From NCBI GenBank assembly GCA_000174895.1, contig ACOK01000115.1, positions 1 through 64,000 on the forward strand: a stretch of 64,000 bases of DNA, read 5' to 3'. Below are positions 42,346 to 51,388 of this stretch, in pieces; the stretch's first letter is position 1; each line of letters starts with the position of its first letter. The notes under the pieces are model-generated. The model did not search any database. It was given only the letters and a program-made list of their open reading frames with translations, and had not been told where the DNA came from. Position numbers and translations under genes: made by a program. This DNA comes from Ruminococcus flavefaciens FD-1 (GTDB lineage: Bacteria; Bacillota; Clostridia; Oscillospirales; Ruminococcaceae).

Positions 42346-45300
42346 ATGTCTTATAAATTTTTTAACGGTCCTGATATGGACAATCAGAACTACGGGGGTT
42401 ATTCCGGAGCAGGCAACCAGAACTACGCAAATCCATCCCCGGTACCACAGACGGCATTCACGAATGCTTACTATAATTTCAGAAAATCTGGATACTGGGA
42501 TGATAGTTACGGTAAGCCTGATAATGGCAGCGCCAATTACGCTTTTGGAGTGCCGTTTACGCTCGGAAGTGCACCTGCTCCTGATTGGAATACGAAAAAT
42601 GTTATGCCTGACAGCAACATCGGAAATACGGTTATGGGAGTACCAGCGCAGGCGTTGAACTCTCCCACTGATAATTCTGCACCCAAGCCTGTCATTGATT
42701 GCAGCAAATCCACATTTTTTTACGATTTTGTAAAAAATTCAATGGTCAAGGAAGAGGTCAGCAGTAGTGGTAAGATCAAACGGATAGAAATATCAGAGGG
42801 ATTTAGTATTAATAGTGTTTATATTAATGTTCTTCCGGATAATACGCCTAAGTCTGTGACGTTAACTATCAATAAAAATGGTATCAACAGCATGATTACT
42901 ATTCCGTATGATGATTTTATTAATAAACGTTTCGGTCAGCTTTTGTCGTTGATTCATACTTATCCCGGTGTCACAAAGACGATGTTTAACTCCATGATCG
43001 ATAGCATCATATATCTGTTACCTAAGAATATGGTTTTTATATTTGAACATCAGGGAATAAACGAACTCTTAGACGGAACGAAGGTATTTGTTGCAAATAA
43101 CTTTCCGTCTTATATGCTCACCGAGTTGAAAACAAAAAGTGTAGAATGCAGAAAAATAGCTGATTTATCATTGAATCCGATTGACATTGTTGAATCCTGG
43201 ATACACATTTTTATGTCAGATCCTGTTCTGGCTTTTCTCGGATTTTATCACATATGCAGTCTTTTCTGCCATATGTTTGCCGAAATCGGCTTGACGATCC
43301 ACGAGTTTTTGATAGTTGGCGCTTCAAAAGACTTTAGTGAGAATGAAGCTGCAGCGATTCTTGCTACGAATGATATTGAAGCATTTCCGGTTGCGAATCT
43401 TGAATCTTCAGTTGATATTGTTAATGACGAAATAAAGCTTGTTAAAGACGGCGTAGTTTTCTTTAAAGACCATTCTTTTGTGGATCAGAAAGCGAAGAAC
43501 GAAGAAAAATTGCGCCACCTTATCAGATACAGAAGAAATGATTTGAATGATTTGGATCCGGCCAGAAACCTTCTTGCTGTATATTCGGATAATGCAGGAT
43601 TCATAGCGCCTAAAATTGCTCCTGACAATGTGATATATGTTCCTACTGAAGGTGTAAAGCTTAGCGCTGATACAACGTTATTACGCAATACTGTTGAACT
43701 TATGGATTCGTGGGTAATAAGCATAATGCTTCGTAATTACGATAGTATCATAAAGCTGTTCCTTGATAAGCTTTTGGCAATGCAGCGTATAGATTACAAA
43801 ATTGGAGATAAGCCGATGAAAGATACGCTGAAAGCGATGATAATGGTTGAATCTTTCTGCAAAACATATCTTAATACTTCAGTAATTGATAATGAGGAAA
43901 ACAGGAAATTCATATTGGAATTGAATGACAGCTCAAACCTTATGAACGCAAGTCAGGCGATCGTAAGAGACTTTGCGAATAAACTCAGTGTTGCTGTTCG
44001 TTCAGACATACTTACTTTTGTTAAGAAAAACAAGAATATGATTTTCGATAACGATTATCAGACACTGCTGATCGAAGGCGAAAGAATGTATATTCCGTCT
44101 GAAGTTATCAATGATATTCTCAGCAAAATGAAGATTACTCATAATTTTGATATGCTCATCAATGCTTTCAAGCATACAGATAATCTTGTTGCCACAGATG
44201 GTAATACGCATCCAATAGAGCTTCACAACAGCATGGGAGAAGTGCAGCGTTATTATTTATACGATCTTTCCATCCGCATTCTTGATGCAGATGTGCTGTT
44301 CAGAGCAATGAACGTGGACAGCGAGAAATTCATGCTTGATGAGGATGTGATCCCTCATCAGGATTTCGTTCCGCTCATCAAGGATATACAGGATCGTACA
44401 GCAGGCAAGCTCGTGCGTTATGACGATGTTGAGAATAACCACATCTATATAACAGGTCAGAGCGGTTACGGCAAGACTTATCTTATGCATCACCTTGCTG
44501 CTAAATTTCACGCTATCGGAAACACGATCGTAGTTTTTGATTCAAGTAAAAGCTTCACACCTGAGGGCATGAGCCGCAATTTATCTCCTGATTTTGTTAG
44601 CAAGTGCGTCAGATTCCATGATCTTGATAAGCAGGCGATACCCGTTAACTTATTCAGAGTCGATTGTGATTTAGGCCTTAATTCACAGAAAAAGGAGTTG
44701 CTGGGAATAATTACAGCAGCTATCGGTGATTTGACTACGTCACAGTCCAACCTTTTAAGAACTGTACTGACAGACTTGCTTGGTAATTCAGGTGTTAACA
44801 ACACAGTCTCAATTGAAAAACTGATCGAGCGTCTGAAAAATAAGGAGAAGAGAGGATCGGAAAAAGGCACTGCACAGAGCCTGATAAGCCGCCTTAATCC
44901 ACTCTGCGAGGATATAAAAGCCTGTGGTATGGCCGATGATACATGGGATAATGTCCTTGGCGATCGCAGCAAGATCGTAGTTTTCCATACCAATTCGGCT
45001 TACACTGAATCAGGAGATCAGATAATCGATATGCTTATGGCGAGACTTTTTAATTACCAGAGCAAACATAGCAATATTCCCGTTAACGTCTTCATAGATG
45101 AGATCCAGAACCAGAATTTCTCAACGGACGGTCCCATTCGTAAGATCATGAAGGAAGGCAGAAAGATACACCTCGCATTCGCTGATGCTACACAGGAATA
45201 TTACTCACGCAGTACAGACATAGGAAAAACTATGTCAAAAGCGGATACGCAGATATTCCTTAAACCAACACCTGATTCTGCCGGTTTAGTTGCTGAGGAA

Positions 45301-45531
45301 CTTCGCTATACTAAGGCTGATCTTGCCAAGTTTGATTCGATGGAACGTGGCGATATCATAGTCAAAGGCGCACTTTACAGCAAGAAAGAAAGACGTAATA
45401 TAGCCGTTACTCTTACTGGTCATTTAAAAGATTACACCAGCCATGATATCAGACAGGAAGATGAGTCTGATAATGGGCCAGATGATAATTACATTGATAA
45501 TTCTGCACATTATTCACCTGATATTATATAA
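42346..45531 (+). CDS. HerA/VirB4-like P-loop ATPase (1061 aa)
   Basis: Start MSYKFFNGPDMDNQNYGGYS after AAGGAGGAC. The first 110 residues are Asn/Tyr/Gly/Pro-rich and disordered. About 600 residues of unrecognised helical sequence follow. The ATPase domain starts near residue 700: Walker A YITGQSGYGKTYL, VFDSSKSF, Walker B NVFIDEIQNQNF (about 925), then KADTQIFLKPTPDSAG and a conserved MERGDII strand. This is the HerA/FtsK superfamily arrangement seen in VirB4/TraC and in DNA-pumping ATPases of mobile elements and defence systems. No membrane segments. It could drive conjugation, DNA translocation or defence; conjugation genes are absent from the window. Confidence 0.75.
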   Translation: MSYKFFNGPDMDNQNYGGYSGAGNQNYANPSPVPQTAFTNAYYNFRKSGYWDDSYGKPDNGSANYAFGVPFTLGSAPAPDWNTKNVMPDSNIGNTVMGVPAQALNSPTDNSAPKPVIDCSKSTFFYDFVKNSMVKEEVSSSGKIKRIEISEGFSINSVYINVLPDNTPKSVTLTINKNGINSMITIPYDDFINKRFGQLLSLIHTYPGVTKTMFNSMIDSIIYLLPKNMVFIFEHQGINELLDGTKVFVANNFPSYMLTELKTKSVECRKIADLSLNPIDIVESWIHIFMSDPVLAFLGFYHICSLFCHMFAEIGLTIHEFLIVGASKDFSENEAAAILATNDIEAFPVANLESSVDIVNDEIKLVKDGVVFFKDHSFVDQKAKNEEKLRHLIRYRRNDLNDLDPARNLLAVYSDNAGFIAPKIAPDNVIYVPTEGVKLSADTTLLRNTVELMDSWVISIMLRNYDSIIKLFLDKLLAMQRIDYKIGDKPMKDTLKAMIMVESFCKTYLNTSVIDNEENRKFILELNDSSNLMNASQAIVRDFANKLSVAVRSDILTFVKKNKNMIFDNDYQTLLIEGERMYIPSEVINDILSKMKITHNFDMLINAFKHTDNLVATDGNTHPIELHNSMGEVQRYYLYDLSIRILDADVLFRAMNVDSEKFMLDEDVIPHQDFVPLIKDIQDRTAGKLVRYDDVENNHIYITGQSGYGKTYLMHHLAAKFHAIGNTIVVFDSSKSFTPEGMSRNLSPDFVSKCVRFHDLDKQAIPVNLFRVDCDLGLNSQKKELLGIITAAIGDLTTSQSNLLRTVLTDLLGNSGVNNTVSIEKLIERLKNKEKRGSEKGTAQSLISRLNPLCEDIKACGMADDTWDNVLGDRSKIVVFHTNSAYTESGDQIIDMLMARLFNYQSKHSNIPVNVFIDEIQNQNFSTDGPIRKIMKEGRKIHLAFADATQEYYSRSTDIGKTMSKADTQIFLKPTPDSAGLVAEELRYTKADLAKFDSMERGDIIVKGALYSKKERRNIAVTLTGHLKDYTSHDIRQEDESDNGPDDNYIDNSAHYSPDII

Positions 45532-45668
45532 TAATTATAGCATAATTCACTGTGCTTGTCAATGATATATATGGCATTTACTTAACACAATAATCAAAAC
45601 AGAGCATATCCCATACATGAATGAATACTCAGGTTGTCAAAAATATTTCTATATTCAGAACAACAAAA

Positions 45669-45701
45669 ATCTCTCCTGTCAGCTTACAGGAGAGATTTTT
45701 T
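45669..45701. terminator. Bidirectional terminator
   Basis: ATCTCTCCTGT / ACAGGAGAGAT with TTTTT after it, between the ATPase and WYL genes. Confidence 0.85.
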
Positions 45702-45709
45702 CTGAATGC

Positions 45710-45738
45710 TTGATTTTTTCACCATGATAATGTATAAT
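45710..45738 (+). promoter_or_regulatory. Promoter of the WYL regulator gene
   Basis: TTGATT (45710-45715), 17-base spacer, TATAAT (45733-45738), 35 bases before the ATG. Confidence 0.75.
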
Positions 45739-45772
45739 ATATACAAATCTATTACCTGCGAGGTGGATAATA

Positions 45773-46831
45773 ATGACCGATATGCAACCGAAGAAAATGA
45801 TAATACTCGATATTCTGGATATCCTGAGAAAACATACTGACGAAAACCACAGGCTCTCACAGCAGCAGATACAGAACCTGATGGAATCTGAATACGGAAT
45901 GAAAGTTGACCGAAAAACTGTTAGGCGTAACCTTTCCAAGCTGATGGAGTACGGATTTAATATCAAATACCGTGGCAGTGACAATGAGGATGATGCTATT
46001 ATCCGAAACAGTAAAAACAGAGAAGAAACGATACTGACCGACTGGTATTATGAGCATGAGTTTACGAATGGCGAACTGCGTTTGCTGATCGACAGCGTTC
46101 TGCTGGCGGACGGACTCTCGAAACGATACCGTATCGGCCTGATCAAACGCCTTGAAGGACTGTCAAGCAAGTATTTCCGTTCAGAAATATCTAAGATTGA
46201 TATGGATATTTACGGAAAGGTCCTTAACAGTGAGATCTTCATGACGCTTGAAAACATCGGCAGTGCCATTGCAGACGGCAGGCAGATATCTTTCCATTAC
46301 TGTGACTGCGGACTTAACGGAAAGCTGAAATTCAGACTCGGCAGCAGCGGAAAAAAGAAGCAGTATATTGTCAATCCCTATCAGGTGATATCTCAAAATG
46401 GTCATTCTTATCTTATATGTAATCTTCCGCAGTATGACGATCTGACGCATTTCCGTATCGACCGCATCAAGGACAGTCAGGTGTTTGATGAGCCTGCCAA
46501 GTCTCTTCGTATGCTGAAAGGCTTTGAAACCGGTATCCGGCTCTCGGAGTATATCAAGTCTCACCCAAATCTCTGGAGCGGAGAGCCTGTACACATCACA
46601 TTTCAGTGCAAGCAGTATATGATGAATGATGTTGCAGACAGCTTCGTCACCGATCTCCGCATCGAGGAATTGCCTGACGATATGATGAAAGTTCACGTTT
46701 ATGCAAGCGAAAGCTCAATGCTGCACTGGGCGATACAGTTTGCGGATGCGGTTGAAGTGCTGTCTCCGCAAAGCTTGCGTGATCAGATCGCCGAAACGCT
46801 GAGAAATGCTATCAAAAAGTATGGATCCTGA
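45773..46831 (+). CDS. WYL-domain transcriptional regulator
   Basis: A 352-residue protein. The N-terminal winged helix-turn-helix (ILDILRKHTDENHRLSQQQIQ... VDRKTVRRNL) is followed by a WYL domain with KKKQYIVNPYQVISQNGHSYLICNLPQYDDLTHFRIDRIKD, then a WCX-like C-terminus. WYL proteins sense nucleic-acid or nucleotide ligands and often control phage-defence and stress loci. It is preceded by AGGTGG. It is the only dedicated regulator in this region; directly after its stop begins the first of three identical-architecture promoters, so it may control them (inference). Confidence 0.9.
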   Translation: MTDMQPKKMIILDILDILRKHTDENHRLSQQQIQNLMESEYGMKVDRKTVRRNLSKLMEYGFNIKYRGSDNEDDAIIRNSKNREETILTDWYYEHEFTNGELRLLIDSVLLADGLSKRYRIGLIKRLEGLSSKYFRSEISKIDMDIYGKVLNSEIFMTLENIGSAIADGRQISFHYCDCGLNGKLKFRLGSSGKKKQYIVNPYQVISQNGHSYLICNLPQYDDLTHFRIDRIKDSQVFDEPAKSLRMLKGFETGIRLSEYIKSHPNLWSGEPVHITFQCKQYMMNDVADSFVTDLRIEELPDDMMKVHVYASESSMLHWAIQFADAVEVLSPQSLRDQIAETLRNAIKKYGS

Positions 46832-46867
46832 CATAGGGCGTTTTTGGTACATAGGCGATGATATAAT
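46831..46867 (+). promoter_or_regulatory. Shared-architecture promoter 1
   Basis: ACATAGGGCGTTTTTG, 15 bases, TATAAT. The same 37-base layout occurs at 47996 and 51308. No canonical -35. It drives the gene at 47045 with a leader of about 170 bases. Confidence 0.7.
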
Positions 46868-47044
46868 ATAATCACAAAAGGAAAGCACAGTACAGCAATT
46901 AGCATACTGCATATTTTAGATGATACTTTTTTGTGCAAAAGTGAGAATTTTCTTCTGAGCCGCCCACATCTTCGGAATTTCTATTTTTATGTGCTATGAT
47001 AGAACCGTAAACAGAAAGCCTTGTTTCTTGTCAGGAGGCAGCAT

Positions 47045-47992
47045 ATGGAGTATATCGAAAGAAAACAGTGGATAGAAGTTTGTCAGATGTTCTTTGATGC
47101 GTATGTCAAGTACCAGATGGACGGTACAGAAGCACATTGGTACGAGAGCAACGACAGAAACATCGAAATTGCCTTTATTGACTGCGGTTACTTCGTTAAG
47201 GTACAGCTGTATTGTCCGGAGGTACTCAGAAGTCTGAACGGTTATTATGGCAGGTCAGCAAAAAACACTGAGGAAATAATAAGAATGCTGTATTGGCTTG
47301 CGTGGGAGGCAGAGAAAAGGAATTCTTACATTATTAAAACAGTAAATCCCGAAGAAGAGTATCAGCAGCTCAGAAGGATACTGACAGAGAAATACCGTCT
47401 GTGTTACGACGCTTATTGGGAGGAGGATTACTGGAAAGAAACAGGCGAGGAAAGAGTGATCATCAAGCTTCACAGCAGAGAGATAGAAGTTCACTTTTCT
47501 CCCAATATTATGTGGGATGTCAACGGATACATAGACGCTGCTCTTTTCTGCTGCGAGACCGACAGACGTTGCTCGACCGTTGTGCATCAGGAAGAAGAGG
47601 AGCCGAAAGAGATCATCAGACTCCTTCAGGATATGGCTTCTGAACCGGAGATCTTAGAGTTCAGCACCGCCGATTCCGAATGGGAGCACGAGCTGATCAG
47701 AGATTATCTGGTCAGCAGCCGTACAAATGACGGTCTGCTGATCGAGCGTTTTCCGTTTGGCTGGTTTCACAGTTTGAACGGCGTAGTTATCAAAGAACGA
47801 ATTCTTGTACTTCACAACAGACAGATCAGATTAAAATTCGAGCCTCAGGAAGACACTTTACAGATCATTGTTGATAGCATGGAAACGGGAAAACAATTTA
47901 CGATGGAACTTCCTAAACGCTGTCGGGAAGTCGAAGAGATTGGCGAAGAACTTGTCTGGAGGATACAAGAACTGGCGTGGGAAACAGCATAA
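47045..47992 (+). CDS. Protein of unknown function (315 aa)
   Basis: ATG 47045 (MEYIERKQWIEVCQMFFDAY) with AGGAGG 8 bases upstream. Acidic, Trp/Tyr-rich and probably cytoplasmic. It seems to contain three related units of about 100 residues, each with a charged strand pair followed by LR-SLNG, MWDVNG or FHSLNG, then EEI or KEI and an LAWE/LQDMA helix. This suggests an internal repeat. I recognise no family. It is transcribed from shared promoter 1, directly after the WYL regulator. Confidence 0.6.
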   Translation: MEYIERKQWIEVCQMFFDAYVKYQMDGTEAHWYESNDRNIEIAFIDCGYFVKVQLYCPEVLRSLNGYYGRSAKNTEEIIRMLYWLAWEAEKRNSYIIKTVNPEEEYQQLRRILTEKYRLCYDAYWEEDYWKETGEERVIIKLHSREIEVHFSPNIMWDVNGYIDAALFCCETDRRCSTVVHQEEEEPKEIIRLLQDMASEPEILEFSTADSEWEHELIRDYLVSSRTNDGLLIERFPFGWFHSLNGVVIKERILVLHNRQIRLKFEPQEDTLQIIVDSMETGKQFTMELPKRCREVEEIGEELVWRIQELAWETA

Positions 47993-47995
47993 CTG

Positions 47996-48032
47996 ACATA
48001 GGACATTTTTGTCCCGTTCAGTTTGCTATAAT
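47996..48032 (+). promoter_or_regulatory. Shared-architecture promoter 2
   Basis: ACATAGGACATTTTTG, 15 bases, TATAAT; also followed by ATAATCACAA as in promoter 1. It drives the gene at 48080 with a short leader. Confidence 0.72.
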
Positions 48033-48079
48033 ATAATCACAAGGGAAAATAAGAAATCAATTTCTAAGGAGGAAAACAT

Positions 48080-48589
48080 ATGCGAGTAACATCATCACAG
48101 GCAGCAAAGCTGCTGCGGCAGCTCAACGACGAACTGAGAGCATTGCAGCTCAAGGAGGCAAACTCCAGCAGCTTCGTAGCCGCAATTCAGGAGGATGTCG
48201 AATCTGTACGTCCTGAGTACAATTTCAAGGAAATGCGTGATGCTCAGGCAGAGGTTGAGTGTAAGATCCGCATAGTAAAACACGCAATAAACGTGTTCAA
48301 CACAACAACGATTATCCCGGATTTTAATATTACGATCGACGAGATGCTTGTATATCTTCCTCAGCTTAATGCGGAATGTGCTACCCTCTCTAAAATGAGA
48401 GACGCAATGCCGAAAGTGCGTGTCAGCTCCGGTTATTCCGGCGGCGGCAATATCATCGACTATAAGTATGCTAATTACGATATCGAAGAAGTCGGCAGGT
48501 ATTATACAGATATCGCCGAAACATTGGCAAAAGCTCAGACAGCACTTGATCTGGTCAACAGCACTGTCGAATTCGATATAGATATCTGA
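48080..48589 (+). CDS. DIP1984/septicolysin-like helical protein (169 aa)
   Basis: Starts MRVTSSQAAKLLRQLNDEL after AGGAGGA. Mostly helical with coiled-coil character (residues 1-70). The order of an N-terminal helix pair, IVKHAINVFNTTTIIPDFNITIDEML, a short linker, then DIEEVGRYYTDIAETLAKAQTALDLVNSTVEFDI matches DIP1984-family proteins (IN-x-TN...LTEAL...LQ-x-x-x-x-NW). No enzymatic role is known for that family. The assignment is tentative. Confidence 0.5.
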   Translation: MRVTSSQAAKLLRQLNDELRALQLKEANSSSFVAAIQEDVESVRPEYNFKEMRDAQAEVECKIRIVKHAINVFNTTTIIPDFNITIDEMLVYLPQLNAECATLSKMRDAMPKVRVSSGYSGGGNIIDYKYANYDIEEVGRYYTDIAETLAKAQTALDLVNSTVEFDIDI

Positions 48590-48925
48590 CATTCTTTCCG
48601 TTTACAGCTCTCACGCTTCCTTTTGAATATGACGTTGTTCATGTTCAAGGTTATCGTTGTCCGTTATTATCTTTCTTTATTGGTTTAGGTCAGGGTTCAA
48701 TGTTTCTGACTTCCAATGAAAAAAATAATTCGGCTGTGAGAACTGTAATAAAAACTTTATCTGTCAGTGGAAGTTCGGTTTCAGGCTGGCAGTTTATATT
48801 GATTATTGTAACAACGATTGGTCACATCTAACAATTACAGTAATATTTTCTTGTGAGAAAGTGAGAAAAGCACTTTTCATTTCTATTATTAATACGATTG
48901 TAATATTTTAATGTTATTATTGTTG

Positions 48926-48948
48926 GTATACAATTAAAAATTGTACAC
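48926..48948. promoter_or_regulatory. Operator-like inverted repeat
   Basis: GTATACAATT-AAA-AATTGTACAC, one mismatch, 38 bases before the gene at 48987. The rest of the 48590-48965 gap holds no gene. Confidence 0.4.
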
Positions 48949-48986
48949 TAAACCAAAGACTATTATTGAAACAGGAGGTAATTATT

Positions 48987-49619
48987 ATGTTGAAAATGTT
49001 AAAAGGTCAAGAAAAGAGAGTTGATGAATTCAGACAGACTTATAAATGCAAAACTGAACTTTCAATTCTGAATGCTGATACTGTACTATACTTAATGACA
49101 ACTCATGTTTACAATCATGATGCGCAATGGCGTACATTACGAAAACTTAGTTCTGACGCCAGAATTGATCAGGAACAAAAACAAATTGTCATTAAGTGGC
49201 TGAAGGATGAGATTGATAGTTATCTCAGTGGAAACATTACAAGTCAGGCTGAATTTGACAATTGGCACAAGTTGCTTTGCCAAGAACTTACAAACAGAAT
49301 CAATAACGAAGTTCTGTTCGGATATAAGACGATACATATGGGAAAGGCTCAAAAAATTATAAATATGACATTTAAACTACTGTCAAGTTTAGATGATACT
49401 GACGACTATGAGCAGAAATTTGAGCTTTGTCACATTCCATTAGATAACAACATACTTAATTGGTATTATTCGAATATTTCAAAAGATGTTAAGAAAAGTC
49501 GGCAAAAGATATGGAGCAACCTTGAATATGAGGATTACATAAAAATACAGGAAGACTTCAGAAGTTACTGCTCTAATACAAAATATGTTCCTTTAAGTTT
49601 GGAATGGAAGATTTTTTGA
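48987..49619 (+). CDS. Protein of unknown function (210 aa)
   Basis: ATG 48987 (MLKMLKGQEKRVDEFRQ) after AGGAGGT. Helical, basic N-terminus, no membrane segment or known motif. Contains several Trp and Tyr residues in helical spacing (AQWRTLRKL, FDNWHKLL, LNWYYSNI). It precedes the ADP-ribosylglycohydrolase by 22 bases and is probably in one operon with it, so it could be a partner or target of ADP-ribose chemistry (speculative). Confidence 0.55.
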   Translation: MLKMLKGQEKRVDEFRQTYKCKTELSILNADTVLYLMTTHVYNHDAQWRTLRKLSSDARIDQEQKQIVIKWLKDEIDSYLSGNITSQAEFDNWHKLLCQELTNRINNEVLFGYKTIHMGKAQKIINMTFKLLSSLDDTDDYEQKFELCHIPLDNNILNWYYSNISKDVKKSRQKIWSNLEYEDYIKIQEDFRSYCSNTKYVPLSLEWKIF

Positions 49620-49641
49620 GTCTATAGTATCGGAGGTTTAT

Positions 49642-50664
49642 ATGCGCAACATTGATAAATTCCGTGGCTGCCTCATAGGCGGGGCAGCCGGAGATGCTCT
49701 GGGATATGCAGTGGAATTCAAAAGAGAGGATGAGATCTTCTCTGAGTATGGCAAGGATGGCATCACCGAGTACGATCTAATATTAGACGATGATGTTGCA
49801 GAAATATCGGATGATACGCAGATGACGCTGTTTACGGCGGAAGGTATGCTGCTTGCCGGAAACAGCACCGACAATACTGGTTACATAAGCAGCATCAGGG
49901 AGATGTATCAGTGTTGGTATCAGACACAGAGTGAAAAGTATCCAGTGAAGGGTACAAATCATTGCTCTCAACTGATGAGTGTACCGGAACTGTTCAACAG
50001 AAGATGTCCGGGAATGACTTGTATGACAGAGATCAAAGCAGGTGCAAACGGCACAGTCGAGGTTCCGATCAACGACAGCAAAGGCTGCGGAGGAGTCATG
50101 CGTGTTGCACCGATAGGGCTGTTTTTCGCTGATACCGATACCTCTTACGAAGAATCGGATATGCTTGCAGCAGAAGCAGCAGCGCTGACGCACGGTCACG
50201 ATCTTGGCTTTATTCCTGCCGCTGCATTGGTGCATATCGTCAGAGCAGTAACAGAAAGCGATATACCGCTCAAAGCTGCCATAAACGATTCTATCGCAGC
50301 GATGGAAAAGCTGTTCCCGAAAGCAGAACATATATCCGAATTTACTGCTATCATGCAGAAAGCTGTTCAGCTTGCGGAAACAGAACAGGACGACCTTTCA
50401 GCCATACATCAGCTCGGTGAAGGCTGGGTTGCCGAGGAAACGCTTGCAATCGCTGTTTATTGCGCTTTGAAGTACCAGAACGATTTTGATATGGCGCTGA
50501 GAACTGCTGTGAATCATAACGGCGACAGCGATTCCACCGGAGCAGTCTGCGGAAATATTCTTGGAGCATATATCGGATATAATTCTATCCCCAAGAAATA
50601 TAAGGAGCGTTTGGAGCTACATGATTTAATATGCGAGATTTCAAATATGCTCTGTAAAGAATAA
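49642..50664 (+). CDS. ADP-ribosylglycohydrolase (DraG/ARH family)
   Basis: A 340-residue enzyme. GCLIGGAAGDALGYAVEF is the N-terminal signature, SDDTQMTLFTAE (about residue 55) holds the first Mg/ADP-ribose ligands, GCGGVMRVAPIG (about 150) the next conserved loop, and NHNGDSDSTGAVCGNILGAYIG (about 292-313) the second metal motif. All metal ligands are present. The family removes ADP-ribose from proteins, nucleic acids or small molecules. GGAGG precedes the ATG. In accessory loci these enzymes often antagonise ADP-ribosylating toxins or phage defences; no ADP-ribosyltransferase is seen in the window. Confidence 0.92.
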   Translation: MRNIDKFRGCLIGGAAGDALGYAVEFKREDEIFSEYGKDGITEYDLILDDDVAEISDDTQMTLFTAEGMLLAGNSTDNTGYISSIREMYQCWYQTQSEKYPVKGTNHCSQLMSVPELFNRRCPGMTCMTEIKAGANGTVEVPINDSKGCGGVMRVAPIGLFFADTDTSYEESDMLAAEAAALTHGHDLGFIPAAALVHIVRAVTESDIPLKAAINDSIAAMEKLFPKAEHISEFTAIMQKAVQLAETEQDDLSAIHQLGEGWVAEETLAIAVYCALKYQNDFDMALRTAVNHNGDSDSTGAVCGNILGAYIGYNSIPKKYKERLELHDLICEISNMLCKE

Positions 50665-50703
50665 TCAGAATGCTATTCAATAGAACCATAGGAGGTAATT
50701 GTT

Positions 50704-51219
50704 ATGAGTATTACATTTTTATCAGAAGAGACCACAAGATACTATGAGGATATGTGGATAGCAAAGCAGCTCAAAGAATTATCAAAAGGGAAATACTATT
50801 TCTCTAACGATCAGGTTTTCGGAAAGTGTAAGAAGGGATTTTGGAGCATTATTTCCAACGAAGAATGGCGTGATATCAGTTTTCATTTTGAGTTGAGTTG
50901 GACAAATGGCGTGCCAATGTCAAAAGTTTCAAAACTCAATATACTTATTCATTTGGAAACCAAGAGTGGGAGAGAAGAATTATATATTAAGGCAAGAGAA
51001 TGCTTCGAGAAACATGGATATATTTTTAAAGCAGATGCAAAAGAAGGGGCATTTCTCGCACCGGATGGTTCTAAAATAAAGGAGTTTGTAATTCCTGATT
51101 TTTCATCAGAAGGAACTGCGATACAAACAATTAAGCAGATAATTGCCGTTCTGGATTCACCTGCATATCAAAAGTGTGCTAAGATTATAGATGGGTTTAT
51201 TAGCAGTTTAGATAAATAG
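50704..51219 (+). CDS. Protein of unknown function (171 aa)
   Basis: Starts MSITFLSEETTRYYEDMWIA after AGGAGGT. Mixed alpha/beta and soluble: strands (GFWSIISNEEWRDISFHFEL and LNILIHLE) are followed by helices and a C-terminal QTIKQIIAVLDSPAYQK. No motif recognised. It follows the glycohydrolase with a 39-base gap and is closed by a terminator, so it is probably the last gene of that unit. Confidence 0.55.
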   Translation: MSITFLSEETTRYYEDMWIAKQLKELSKGKYYFSNDQVFGKCKKGFWSIISNEEWRDISFHFELSWTNGVPMSKVSKLNILIHLETKSGREELYIKARECFEKHGYIFKADAKEGAFLAPDGSKIKEFVIPDFSSEGTAIQTIKQIIAVLDSPAYQKCAKIIDGFISSLDK

Positions 51220-51230
51220 ATTTACATATA

Positions 51231-51279
51231 ACAGAAAGACCTGCCATTTTCCACTAACGAATGATAGGTCTTTCTTTAT
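51231..51279 (+). terminator. Terminator of the glycohydrolase unit
   Basis: AGAAAGACCT / AGGTCTTTCT with inner pairs and TTTATT after it. Confidence 0.7.
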
Positions 51280-51307
51280 TCTTCATATTCCCAAAACGTT
51301 ATCGCAA

Positions 51308-51344
51308 ACATAGGGCGTTTTTGTCTCGTCGCGCATGATATAAT
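51308..51344 (+). promoter_or_regulatory. Shared-architecture promoter 3
   Basis: ACATAGGGCGTTTTTG (identical to promoter 1), 15 bases, TATAAT. It drives the three-gene unit at 51389-53418. Confidence 0.72.
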
Positions 51345-51388
51345 GATATCAGAAAGGAAATATGTCAGATAAGATAAGGAGGGCTTCT

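Noticed and set aside
42346..45531. Conjugative-element coupling or VirB4 gene
   Set aside because: The ATPase fold fits, but no relaxase, VirD4, VirB6-like or lysozyme-like gene occurs nearby, so a conjugation role is not supported within this window.
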